Shown: positions 1 to 6,262 of the stretch, piece by piece
How positions within the stretch are numbered: the stretch's first letter is position 1
Layout of the letters: every line of letters starts with the position of its first letter
Origin: Bacteroidales bacterium UBA6244
GTDB lineage: Bacteria; Bacteroidota; Bacteroidia; Bacteroidales; F082
DNA length: 6,262 nucleotides
Assembly: GCA_002440885.1 (NCBI GenBank)
Contig: DJVY01000173.1
Location: 1-6,262 of the forward strand
Direction of reading: 5' to 3'
Translations under genes and position numbers: made by a program
Notes under the pieces: model-generated
Database searches by the model: none
Told to the model about the DNA's origin: nothing
Seen by the model: only the letters and a program-made list of their open reading frames with translations

Positions 1-30
1 TAATTAAGATAACCAAAGCAGCAATAGTTT

Positions 31-726
31 TTACTTTATTTCCACCCCGGCAAGGTTAGATAATGCGGCCTCATCAGCAACATAATATTTCCATGTTCTT
101 TTCACAAGTAGGCCTTCTTCAACAAACGTATCTAATACCCGTGAAAAAGTGGAGTATGAAACTTTTGCAAAAGTAGCCAATTCATGCAAACTTAAACCAA
201 AGTCAATTTGCTTGGTATTATGGTCAGCGTATCTAAAAGCATTAATCACCAGAACCAATGTATAGGCTACTTTTGCTCGAGAGGTTTGCGTACCGTAAAT
301 TTGGAAGGTCTGTTCAGACATTAACAATTCATCCGCAAAAAACATCATCATGTAAATCGCCAGATCTTTATTTTCTCTCACGAGTTTAAAAAAGTCTTCA
401 TTTGAAATAGATGCTATTTCTGAATCGTTAAGTGTTTTAGCAGATATAGGATAAACCATTTTTTCACTAAACCCTCTATGACCCAGCACCTGTCCTGAGC
501 CTGCGAGTCGAATTATTTCTACATTACATTTTTCTTTTTCCATCATCACCTTTGCTTTACCTGAGCACAGAATATAAATACCTCTTACGAGTTCCCCTGC
601 TTTAAAAATAGAATGATTTTTAGTTAGATAGAGCGTTGATTTGGTTTTTTGTGTGTACTCCAGCCAATTGGGCAAACAGTACATATTGATTGGGCACCTT
701 TTGTTGGTACAGCTATTACACTTCAT
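31..726 (-). CDS. Crp/Fnr-family transcriptional regulator with four N-terminal cysteines
   Basis: This is a likely DNA-binding regulator of anaerobic or nitrate respiration. The 231-residue protein has three parts. The Cys-rich N-terminus (C3-x2-C6-x4-C11-x5-C17) resembles the FNR iron-sulfur region. A cyclic-nucleotide-binding-type beta-roll spans about 28-118, with IFKAGE at 40-45 and an FNR-like LAGSGQVLG at 74-82. A dimer helix (about 120-147) is followed by a winged helix-turn-helix (about 176-215) with recognition segment VSYSTFSRVL (189-198). The start is the ATG at 726, 2 bases after the upstream transporter stop. The frame also stays open to a TTG at 774, but that would add 16 basic residues overlapping the transporter gene, which is less likely. 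No Shine-Dalgarno box is visible, so coupling to the transporter is likely. FNR's fourth ligand, Cys122, appears to be Ala105 here. Control of this cluster is inferred from position. Oxygen, redox or NO sensing are all possible. Confidence 0.88.
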   Translation of the reverse strand: MKCNSCTNKRCPINMYCLPNWLEYTQKTKSTLYLTKNHSIFKAGELVRGIYILCSGKAKVMMEKEKCNVEIIRLAGSGQVLGHRGFSEKMVYPISAKTLNDSEIASISNEDFFKLVRENKDLAIYMMMFFADELLMSEQTFQIYGTQTSRAKVAYTLVLVINAFRYADHNTKQIDFGLSLHELATFAKVSYSTFSRVLDTFVEEGLLVKRTWKYYVADEAALSNLAGVEIK

Positions 727-728
727 AA

Positions 729-2333
729 TTACGGGTTTTTTATTTTTGCTCCGGGGCTTTGATAGAACCACCAATTAAGAAATAAACAGATTAAATAATA
801 CAGTGCAAAACCATACAAAGCATACTCAGGTGTGTCATTTTGAATTTGTTGTCCGAATACTTTTGGGATAATGAAAGCACCGTAAGCGGCAATGGCTGCA
901 GTCCATCCAAGAACCGGCCCGGCCTGCGCTTTATTGAAAATATAGGGGATACTTCTGAATGTTGAACCATTTCCAATGCCTGTGGTTAAAAACAGAATCA
1001 TAAAGCACCCAAAAAATGGCCACCAGTATTCTTCTGGAGTGAAACTGTTTTTAGCTTGTACTACAAAATAGGCTACAGCAACGGTTGCCAGAATCTGTAC
1101 CATGGTGCTAATGGCTGTTACCTTTGCGCCACTGTTAATTTTATCCGAAAGCCAGCCACCAACCGGGCGGATTAGTGCACCGATTACAGGGCCAAGAAAA
1201 ACCCACATTAAAAAATTAGGTGCATTGGGATTGAGGTACGATGGATCCTCAGGATTGCTGAACACGAAAATATCCTGGCACAACTTTGGAAAAGCTGCCG
1301 AGTAGCCAATAAATGAACCAAAGGTCATCGTGTAAATAATGGTCATGATCCAGGTGTGCTTGTTATTAAATATGGCAAATTGCTTGTTCAGGTTTGTTTT
1401 AATATCTCCCGGAGTGGCATATTTCATAAGCACGAGGGTAAGAATAACCACGACAGGCAAAACGATCCAGGTATTTAATTGCAAACCAATCAATAAAAAA
1501 GCTCCAATAAATGTTGCAATAAGACCTAATGCAGTCATATACAAGGTTTTTCCCATCCCCTGCAAAGCAGAAGGCATTTTCGGAGTACCTGTTATAACAT
1601 TGTTCATTCCAAAAAATGCAGCAATTGATGCCAGAGCAAGTACAGGAACCCAAACCCAACCAGCATTTTGAAATCCGGATAAAGCCTCTCCAAAACCATT
1701 AATATCATCAGTACCAACAACAGCAAAAAAAGAAAAACCAATAATCCATGGTATTACTTTTTGCATGATACCAACACCGAGGTTGCCAATTCCAGCATTT
1801 AGGCCCAGTGAGGTTCCCTGCATCCTTTTTGGAAAGAAAAAACTGATGTTGCTCATGGAAGATGAGAAATTACCTCCCCCAAAACCGGAAAGTGCCGCGA
1901 AAATGGCAAAAGTCAGATAAGGTGTATTGACATTTTGCAAAGCGATACCAACCCCGATAACCGGTATAAGCAGTAATAAGGTAGTCGTAAATATTACATT
2001 CCGTCCTCCACCTAATGAAATCAAAAACGAATTTGGTATTCGGAGTGTTGCACCAGCAAGCCCCGCAATAGCTGGTAGAGTATAGTAAAGGTTATTGATT
2101 TCCTTTAACTTTTCAGTTACCTCTTCATGACTCATACCATCTGTAATCATGCCAAAATTGAAGCCAAATGACTTCATTTTAGTAGCAATGATGCTCCACA
2201 TAATCCACACTGCAAAGGCCAGAAGTAATGCAGGAATGGATATCCATAGGTTTTTTGTTGCGATTCTGCTGCCGGTTTTTTTCCAGAAACTCTCGTCTTC
2301 GACATTCCAGTCCGACAGGTTAATTTTCAGCAT
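729..2333 (-). CDS. narK: Nitrate/nitrite MFS transporter, E. coli NarK-like (type II)
   Basis: This inner-membrane porter is closest to E. coli NarK/NarU, which exchange nitrate for nitrite. The 534-residue protein shares the NarK opening (ED..FW...G.RIA..NLWISIP, 12-34). It also has Arg98 (TLRIPNSF) and Arg389 (ALIRPVGGWLSD), matching E. coli Arg89 and Arg305. The first nitrate signature spans 150-188 (GFGGGNFSSSMSNISFFFP, then GLNAGIGNLG) and the second 452-493 (GIGNGSTF, then the AAIAAYGAFIIPKVFG segment). Compared with E. coli NarK as recalled, about 62 extra residues sit between FGMNN (241-245) and HTWIM (326-330), including two likely helices (264-285 and 288-304). A shorter insert lies near 61-80, and the polar loop before the last two helices is missing. 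The ATG lies 56 bases after the previous stop, with no clear Shine-Dalgarno sequence. The pairing with a type I porter suggests division of labour between uptake and nitrite export. Confidence 0.92.
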   Translation of the reverse strand: MLKINLSDWNVEDESFWKKTGSRIATKNLWISIPALLLAFAVWIMWSIIATKMKSFGFNFGMITDGMSHEEVTEKLKEINNLYYTLPAIAGLAGATLRIPNSFLISLGGGRNVIFTTTLLLLIPVIGVGIALQNVNTPYLTFAIFAALSGFGGGNFSSSMSNISFFFPKRMQGTSLGLNAGIGNLGVGIMQKVIPWIIGFSFFAVVGTDDINGFGEALSGFQNAGWVWVPVLALASIAAFFGMNNVITGTPKMPSALQGMGKTLYMTALGLIATFIGAFLLIGLQLNTWIVLPVVVILTLVLMKYATPGDIKTNLNKQFAIFNNKHTWIMTIIYTMTFGSFIGYSAAFPKLCQDIFVFSNPEDPSYLNPNAPNFLMWVFLGPVIGALIRPVGGWLSDKINSGAKVTAISTMVQILATVAVAYFVVQAKNSFTPEEYWWPFFGCFMILFLTTGIGNGSTFRSIPYIFNKAQAGPVLGWTAAIAAYGAFIIPKVFGQQIQNDTPEYALYGFALYYLICLFLNWWFYQSPGAKIKNP

Positions 2334-2389
2334 AATATTATATTTAGGAAGTAATTTTTATAACATTTCTAATCCACTAATATGCAGTT

Positions 2390-3937
2390 CTATTCCTCAG
2401 CAAACGAGCCTTTCGGTTCCCTGAGCATGGCCCAGCAAAAAAGAAAGCTGATGGTGGCTCCGGCAGATAGGATGTAGAAAAAAGTTTTATCATCGACAAG
2501 TGAATATATAACCAGATACACCACAGCACCAACATTCCCATATGCACCGGCCATTCCGGCAATTTGGCCTGTTTGTTCTTTTTTTATCATTGGGATTATG
2601 GCAAATGTTGCACCTTCTGCTCCCTGCACAAACATTGACGTTACAATGGTGATTATTACAGCGACTACCAACCACCACATCCCTTCAAACATGGGTTCTA
2701 AGGTTTTTACTCCATCCTCACCCATAGAGCCATATTTAGCAATAATAGCCATGAAGAAAAAGCCAATAGCAATCCCAACCATATAGATTAGCATTGTTCT
2801 CTTTCTGTTATTCATTTTATCTGATAAAAGTCCGCCAAGAGGCCGGGCAAAAAGGTTGACAAATGCAAAAGAGGCCGCAATTATACCGGAAAAAGTAGCT
2901 GTCATGATAAACATACCTTCATCGTTTGTTAAATCCCTGAAAACATTTTGAAAAAACATGGGTAGCATTGAAACAACAGCCAATTCAGCACCGAAGTTGG
3001 CAAAATAGGTGCTATTCAGGGCAGCCACATTTCCCCAGCGGTATCTTTCGTTTTCGGGTACGCCCGCCTTTAAAATAGGGAGGTTCACCTGCAATACTTT
3101 GATAACATGTATTACAAAAATCAAGGCTAAAATGCTATAAATGAGATAGAGTATATTATCAGATAAAATGGGCTTTCCATCAACCACAACATTTCCAATC
3201 TTCCAGGTCAATATTCCCATGGCCCCCACCAGTGGGAATGACCAGACAAGATACTGAATCAGATCGCGGTAAGAGCTTACCGTCATGGGTTGTGTTTTTT
3301 TGGCTTTTTTAAAATGATAGGCTTTAGTAGCCCCTTCCTTCGGAACATCTTTTACCAAAAAATAATAGGCTATTCCATAGGCCAATGAAACCCCGGCATT
3401 AATAGCCAGTGCATATCTCCAGCCATTTTCACCTCCAAAAAAATGAATGGCTATCCAGGGCAACGTCAACGCGGCCCATGCCGAACCAAAATTACCCCAT
3501 CCGGCATAGAAGCCCTCAGCCCGTCCAACCATTTTGGGTGGAAACCATTGTGCAACCATCCTGATTCCTATTACAAATCCAGCACCAATAGAGCCAAGGA
3601 TTAATCTGGAGATAAGAAGTTGTAAAAACGAATCCCCAAAGGCGAATAAAAATGCCGGTACTGACATAACTATCATCAGCAGGCTGAAAACGATACGTGG
3701 CCCATACCTGTCGATTAAGGCACCAACCACAATCCTTGCCGGGATGGTAAGAGCCACATTGCAAATAGCCAATACCTTGATGTGATCTCTGGTAAGCCAG
3801 TTAAGGTTTTCAAGCATGGTAGTGGCCAGAGGTGCCATGTTGAACCAAACATAAAAAGTGATAAAAAACGCAATCCAGGTATAATGAAGCGTTCTGATTC
3901 TTTCCTGTTTAAAATCAATTAATTCAGGTAATGCCAT
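2390..3937 (-). CDS. narK: Nitrate/nitrite MFS transporter, NarK1-like (type I)
   Basis: This is an inner-membrane porter of the nitrate/nitrite porter (NNP) family. Type I members are thought to import nitrate together with protons. The 515-residue protein carries both nitrate signatures: the first around 119-152, ending AGWGNFGSA, and the second around 438-473, with GAEGATFAIIP followed by GAYGNVGA. Arg68 (IPARIVVG) and Arg365 (LFARPLGG) sit where the two substrate-binding arginines of the family lie. MFS loop motifs are G-A-L-I-D-R-Y-G-P-R (72-81) and G-G-L-L-S-D-K (368-374). I count about 14 membrane segments. Two of them (about 230-248 and 261-281) lie in the central region, where typical 12-helix members have only a loop. 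The ATG at 3937 lies 41 bases after the narI stop, with no clear Shine-Dalgarno sequence. Subgroup assignment is by motif reading, so transport direction and coupling are inferred. Confidence 0.9.
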   Translation of the reverse strand: MALPELIDFKQERIRTLHYTWIAFFITFYVWFNMAPLATTMLENLNWLTRDHIKVLAICNVALTIPARIVVGALIDRYGPRIVFSLLMIVMSVPAFLFAFGDSFLQLLISRLILGSIGAGFVIGIRMVAQWFPPKMVGRAEGFYAGWGNFGSAWAALTLPWIAIHFFGGENGWRYALAINAGVSLAYGIAYYFLVKDVPKEGATKAYHFKKAKKTQPMTVSSYRDLIQYLVWSFPLVGAMGILTWKIGNVVVDGKPILSDNILYLIYSILALIFVIHVIKVLQVNLPILKAGVPENERYRWGNVAALNSTYFANFGAELAVVSMLPMFFQNVFRDLTNDEGMFIMTATFSGIIAASFAFVNLFARPLGGLLSDKMNNRKRTMLIYMVGIAIGFFFMAIIAKYGSMGEDGVKTLEPMFEGMWWLVVAVIITIVTSMFVQGAEGATFAIIPMIKKEQTGQIAGMAGAYGNVGAVVYLVIYSLVDDKTFFYILSAGATISFLFCWAMLREPKGSFAEE

Positions 3938-3978
3938 CTTGTGGGTTTATTTTAATTAGAATTTTTTATTCGCTGATA

Positions 3979-4701
3979 CTAATTGTTCTTTGACCTCACT
4001 CCATTTACCAGTTTTTTCGATTTTCGGATTGTCTTGCGATCCCAGTTCCAGATTACATATTGATAGGGGCGCCATATATACGCAAACGGATAAACCAGAA
4101 AATGCATAAACCGGGTGAATGGGATGATTCCGATAATGGTGAAACCCGAAATGATATGGATTTTTACAGCAAGTGGCATGGCTGAAACAGCTGCAATATC
4201 AGGAGCAAACAAAAAAACAGACTTAAGATAAGGCGTCATCGTCGCAGCAAACCAGGAGGACCCCCACCTGAAAAAAAATGCGATCCAAAGTCCCGAAATA
4301 ATCTGAACCGCAAGGATAACATAAACGACGATATCCATTCTATTAGCAACCACTATTAACCGCCTATGCTTTAACCTGCGCACTATCAATAAAAACAACC
4401 CGAAAAAAGCCGTAATGCCAAACCCCAACGCAACTATTTCCAAAATAAGCAATCGAACAGGCACGCTGTTCCACAAAAGAACACTTCGGGGAAATAAAAA
4501 TGCTACTAAGTGGCCAAAAAACAAATACAACAGGCCCCAGTGAAAAGGACGGCTTCCATAAAACAACTCCCTGGTTTCAAGGAACTGTGTGGACAACGAT
4601 GATACTTTAAAACCAAAATTTAAGTACCTGAAAATGGAACCGACCAACATAACCGTAAAGGCCGCATAGGGCAAACCAATAAAAAAAAAGTTATTGAACA
4701 T
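3979..4701 (-). CDS. narI: Respiratory nitrate reductase gamma subunit NarI (di-haem cytochrome b)
   Basis: NarI anchors NarGH to the inner membrane, oxidises quinol on the outer side and passes electrons through two b haems to NarH. The 240-residue protein has five likely membrane segments (about 4-24, 51-70, 84-107, 124-144 and 180-203). His54/His64 and His182/His200 have the same spacings (10 and 18) as the four haem ligands of E. coli NarI (His56/66 and His187/205), so both haems should be present. F-T-R-F-M-H at 195-200 matches the FSRLIH motif of E. coli NarI. The C-terminal tail is basic (RKTIRKSKK), fitting a cytoplasmic end. The ATG follows the narJ stop by 2 bases with no visible Shine-Dalgarno sequence, suggesting translational coupling. 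Codons 5-7 are a run of nine T. A 41-base gap without a terminator-like hairpin leads to the first transporter, so read-through is likely. Confidence 0.96.
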   Translation of the reverse strand: MFNNFFFIGLPYAAFTVMLVGSIFRYLNFGFKVSSLSTQFLETRELFYGSRPFHWGLLYLFFGHLVAFLFPRSVLLWNSVPVRLLILEIVALGFGITAFFGLFLLIVRRLKHRRLIVVANRMDIVVYVILAVQIISGLWIAFFFRWGSSWFAATMTPYLKSVFLFAPDIAAVSAMPLAVKIHIISGFTIIGIIPFTRFMHFLVYPFAYIWRPYQYVIWNWDRKTIRKSKKLVNGVRSKNN

Positions 4702-4703
4702 AA

Positions 4704-5342
4704 TTAGCTGGTTTTATGTTTATGACAAAATGTATCGCAAATAACAGACTTGGGTGAAGACATCACAAAATCTTTATCACCATTAAATGCCTCTTCAGAC
4801 ATTGCATATTCCAACAAACCTTTACCGTCAAAATCGCGTTGCAGGAATAAATACAAAACCTCCAATATTTCCTTATAATAATGCGTAGGATTATTCTTGA
4901 AACGGGTAAGCATGAATCTGATTGCCGGAGTGGTTATAATGAATCCAAGTTCGTCTGCAAAATCCGGATCAGTTGTTTTTGAAAGGAGTGTTAGCAAATT
5001 GGGCAGGTGGTCTCCCAATTCACTGCCACAATCTATCCCGTTTTTTTTGTGTTCACTTTGAAGGTTTACAAGCAATTGAGCCCTTTTGTAATCCTCCCCA
5101 AACAACACATACCCAATATCAAGGTAACATATGGCTTGTACATCAAAGGTTTTTAGGTAATATTCCTGCTGCTCCCTGATTGTCAACAAGCTGTGATTTA
5201 TAAACAGCTGTTTTAATGAATTTGCCTTTTCAGGAAACTCTCTTGTACATAGCTTCAGAAATGCTTCTGAATATCCCACATTGTGTTCATCAGGATACCT
5301 GAACATGTTAGCCAATATTTGATAGTGATTTAGATTTTTCAT
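4704..5342 (-). CDS. narJ: Nitrate reductase assembly chaperone NarJ (TorD/NarJ family)
   Basis: NarJ is a cytoplasmic chaperone, not part of the finished enzyme. In known systems it binds NarG, helps cofactor insertion and controls attachment of NarGH to NarI. The 212-residue protein is soluble and predicted mostly helical. The best motif is ELGDHLPNLLTLL (108-120), matching the ELPDHLP..LE.L core of the family. It is preceded by GEDYKRAQLLVNL (82-94), equivalent to the GE.RDRGQAMV.L helix of E. coli NarJ. The N-terminal YQILANMFRYPDE (7-19) is the usual opening helix. The C-terminal tail contains C202, C206 and three basic or His residues (HKHK), which I cannot interpret. The length is slightly below that of E. 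coli NarJ. It sits in the standard narGHJI order, 14 bases after narH and 2 bases before narI. The start has a Shine-Dalgarno-like AAGGAA. Confidence 0.94.
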   Translation of the reverse strand: MKNLNHYQILANMFRYPDEHNVGYSEAFLKLCTREFPEKANSLKQLFINHSLLTIREQQEYYLKTFDVQAICYLDIGYVLFGEDYKRAQLLVNLQSEHKKNGIDCGSELGDHLPNLLTLLSKTTDPDFADELGFIITTPAIRFMLTRFKNNPTHYYKEILEVLYLFLQRDFDGKGLLEYAMSEEAFNGDKDFVMSSPKSVICDTFCHKHKTS

Positions 5343-5348
5343 AAAAAA

Positions 5349-5354
5349 TTCCTT
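5349..5354 (-). promoter_or_regulatory. Shine-Dalgarno-like site of narJ
   Basis: On the minus strand the 14-base gap between the narH stop and the narJ ATG reads ATAAGGAATTTTTT. AAGGAA lies six bases before the ATG, the usual spacing for ribosome binding. It supports the start at 5342. It stands out because no similar purine box was seen close to the starts of narI, either transporter or the regulator. It could also be chance in A-rich DNA. Confidence 0.45.
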
Positions 5355-5356
5355 AT

Positions 5357-6262
5357 TTATAAGCCTCTTTTAGGTGGTTCCTTAAAACCGAAGCCATGGT
5401 TTCCTTTTACATCGGCCGTACTTTCCAGCATTTCCATGGCTTCCTCGCGGTGCGCTGCCGGAATAACGAAACGGTCAGTAAACAAGGGCAGGGAGGTAAG
5501 CCTGAAAATAGCATCGGCCGTATCTTTATCCATTTTCACTTCTCCCATTGGGTCAGTTACTTCATTTTCGGGCAAATCGCCAACTGTTACATTTCTGCGA
5601 TGTAACCTTACAGCCATCAATTTTTTCAAGACTATTTCGATTGTTTTTTCATTTCCGGCACTAAACAGGTTGGCCAGGTATTGCATCGGTAACCGTGATT
5701 TTTCAATGGCTCCCCAGAAAGATTCACTGGTGGTTTCATATGTTCCATTTTCTACAAAGGCCATGGTGGGCAACAACGGTGGAACGTAGAACAGGTTTGG
5801 TAAAGTCCTGAATTCAGGATGCAGTGGTAATGCCAGTCCCCATTTTTTTACAAATTTATAAACTGGTGATTTCTGGGCGGCATCAATTGTGGAGTCTGCA
5901 ATTCCATTTTCTTTTGCCGCTGTTATAACCTCCTGATCAAATGGATCGAGATAAATATCCAGTTGTCTGTCAACCAATTCGTCTTCTGGACAAGAAGCTA
6001 CTGCTTCAATTTTATCGGCATCGTACAACATCACACCCAGATACCTGATACGTCCAACGCAAGAATGCATACATGCCGGGATCTGTCCTGATTCAAGACG
6101 AGGATAACACAACAAGCATTTTTCTGATTTGCCAGTGCTCCAATTGTAATAACTTTTTTTATACGGACAAGCTGTAACACACATTCTCCATGCCCGGCAT
6201 TTTTTCTGGTTGATGAGTACAATACCATCCTCTCCCCTTTTGTAAATAGCACCTGAAGGACA
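5357..6262 (-). CDS. narH: Respiratory nitrate reductase beta subunit NarH (5' end cut by window edge)
   Basis: NarH carries electrons from the haems of NarI to the molybdenum subunit NarG, on the cytoplasmic face of the membrane. The frame is open to the right edge. The first visible residues read CPSGAIYKR, and from memory of E. coli NarH this first Cys corresponds to Cys196, so roughly the first 195 residues are missing and 301 are visible. Cysteines at visible positions 1, 22, 28, 32, 49, 52, 64 and 68 match E. coli 196, 217, 223, 227, 244, 247, 259 and 263. The C-x2-W-x2-C arrangement (CRAWRMC, 22-28) keeps the Trp typical of the [3Fe-4S] site. Further family signatures are GKSEKC, CVGRIRYLGV, SPVYK, LALPLHPE.RTLP, YVPPL and QYLANL. 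The Met codon at 6184 is internal, not the start. The stop is 14 bases before narJ, indicating one operon. The identification is near certain. Confidence 0.97.
   Translation of the reverse strand, partial: CPSGAIYKRGEDGIVLINQKKCRAWRMCVTACPYKKSYYNWSTGKSEKCLLCYPRLESGQIPACMHSCVGRIRYLGVMLYDADKIEAVASCPEDELVDRQLDIYLDPFDQEVITAAKENGIADSTIDAAQKSPVYKFVKKWGLALPLHPEFRTLPNLFYVPPLLPTMAFVENGTYETTSESFWGAIEKSRLPMQYLANLFSAGNEKTIEIVLKKLMAVRLHRRNVTVGDLPENEVTDPMGEVKMDKDTADAIFRLTSLPLFTDRFVIPAAHREEAMEMLESTADVKGNHGFGFKEPPKRGL

Noticed and set aside
1..30. Terminator after the regulator
   Set aside because: Only 30 bases are available past the stop. They show no stem followed by a T run, so the end of the transcript cannot be placed.
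727..774. Upstream TTG start for the regulator, adding 16 residues
   Set aside because: The added segment is low-complexity and basic and overlaps the transporter's last codons. The ATG at 726 places the Cys motif right at the N-terminus and fits the tight gene spacing.
1339..1671. Plus-strand open frame of 110 codons
   Set aside because: It lies opposite the NarK-like transporter. Its hydrophobic look comes from the antisense of membrane-helix codons, and no recognisable domain is present.
2332..2341. Ten-base palindrome ATAATATTAT at the transporter start
   Set aside because: It is made only of A and T, overlaps the start codon and matches no operator I know. It is likely chance in an A/T-rich leader.
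3938..3978. Possible promoter or FNR-type box between narI and the first transporter
   Set aside because: The 41 bases contain no TTGAT-N4-ATCAA, no Bacteroidota-type TAnnTTTG element and no terminator hairpin that I can see.
5436..5789. Plus-strand open frame of 117 codons
   Set aside because: It lies entirely within narH, whose minus-strand reading is supported by conserved motifs. The translation shows no family features and no start signal, so it is a shadow.
5357..6184. Met codon at 6184 as the start of a short NarH
   Set aside because: The frame continues upstream to the window edge with clear NarH sequence, including cluster cysteines. The Met is the internal residue of the CRxWRMC motif.

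Overview
The window is one co-directional minus-strand gene cluster for respiratory nitrate reduction. Transcription runs from the right edge to the left edge. The order is narH (5' part cut off by the window edge), narJ, narI, two different NarK-type major facilitator transporters, and a Crp/Fnr-family regulator. All six genes look intact, apart from narH being cut at the edge. There is no non-coding stretch longer than about 60 bases, and I see no RNA gene, mobile element, CRISPR array or convincing terminator.

Right part (about 3979-6262): the electron-transfer half of a membrane-bound, cytoplasm-facing nitrate reductase. NarH carries the iron-sulfur clusters, NarI is the di-haem b quinol oxidase subunit, and NarJ is the assembly chaperone for the molybdenum subunit. 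narG, the catalytic subunit gene, should lie just beyond the right edge. All cluster and haem ligands that fall inside the window are present, so the enzyme looks functional.

Middle and left part (about 729-3937): two nitrate/nitrite porters of different subgroups. The first resembles NarK1-type (type I) proteins, which are thought to import nitrate with protons. The second resembles E. coli NarK (type II), a nitrate/nitrite exchanger. Together they would start nitrate uptake and then exchange nitrite for nitrate, feeding NarGHI, whose active site faces the cytoplasm. Both appear to have an extra pair of membrane helices in the middle of the protein, giving about 14 instead of 12.

Left end (31-726): a Crp/Fnr-type regulator with four closely spaced N-terminal cysteines, starting 2 bases after the second transporter. 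It is a plausible oxygen- or redox-responsive regulator of this cluster. That role is inferred from position and domains only.

The organism is probably a member of the Bacteroidota, perhaps marine or sediment-dwelling. The reasons are low G+C (about 40% by eye), mostly absent Shine-Dalgarno sequences with A/T-rich leaders, and the short-N-terminus, Cys-rich style of the Crp/Fnr protein. This is an inference, not a demonstrated placement. I did not find a wholly new system. The points most worth following up are the regulator's cysteine arrangement, its altered recognition helix, and the extra helices in the two transporters.
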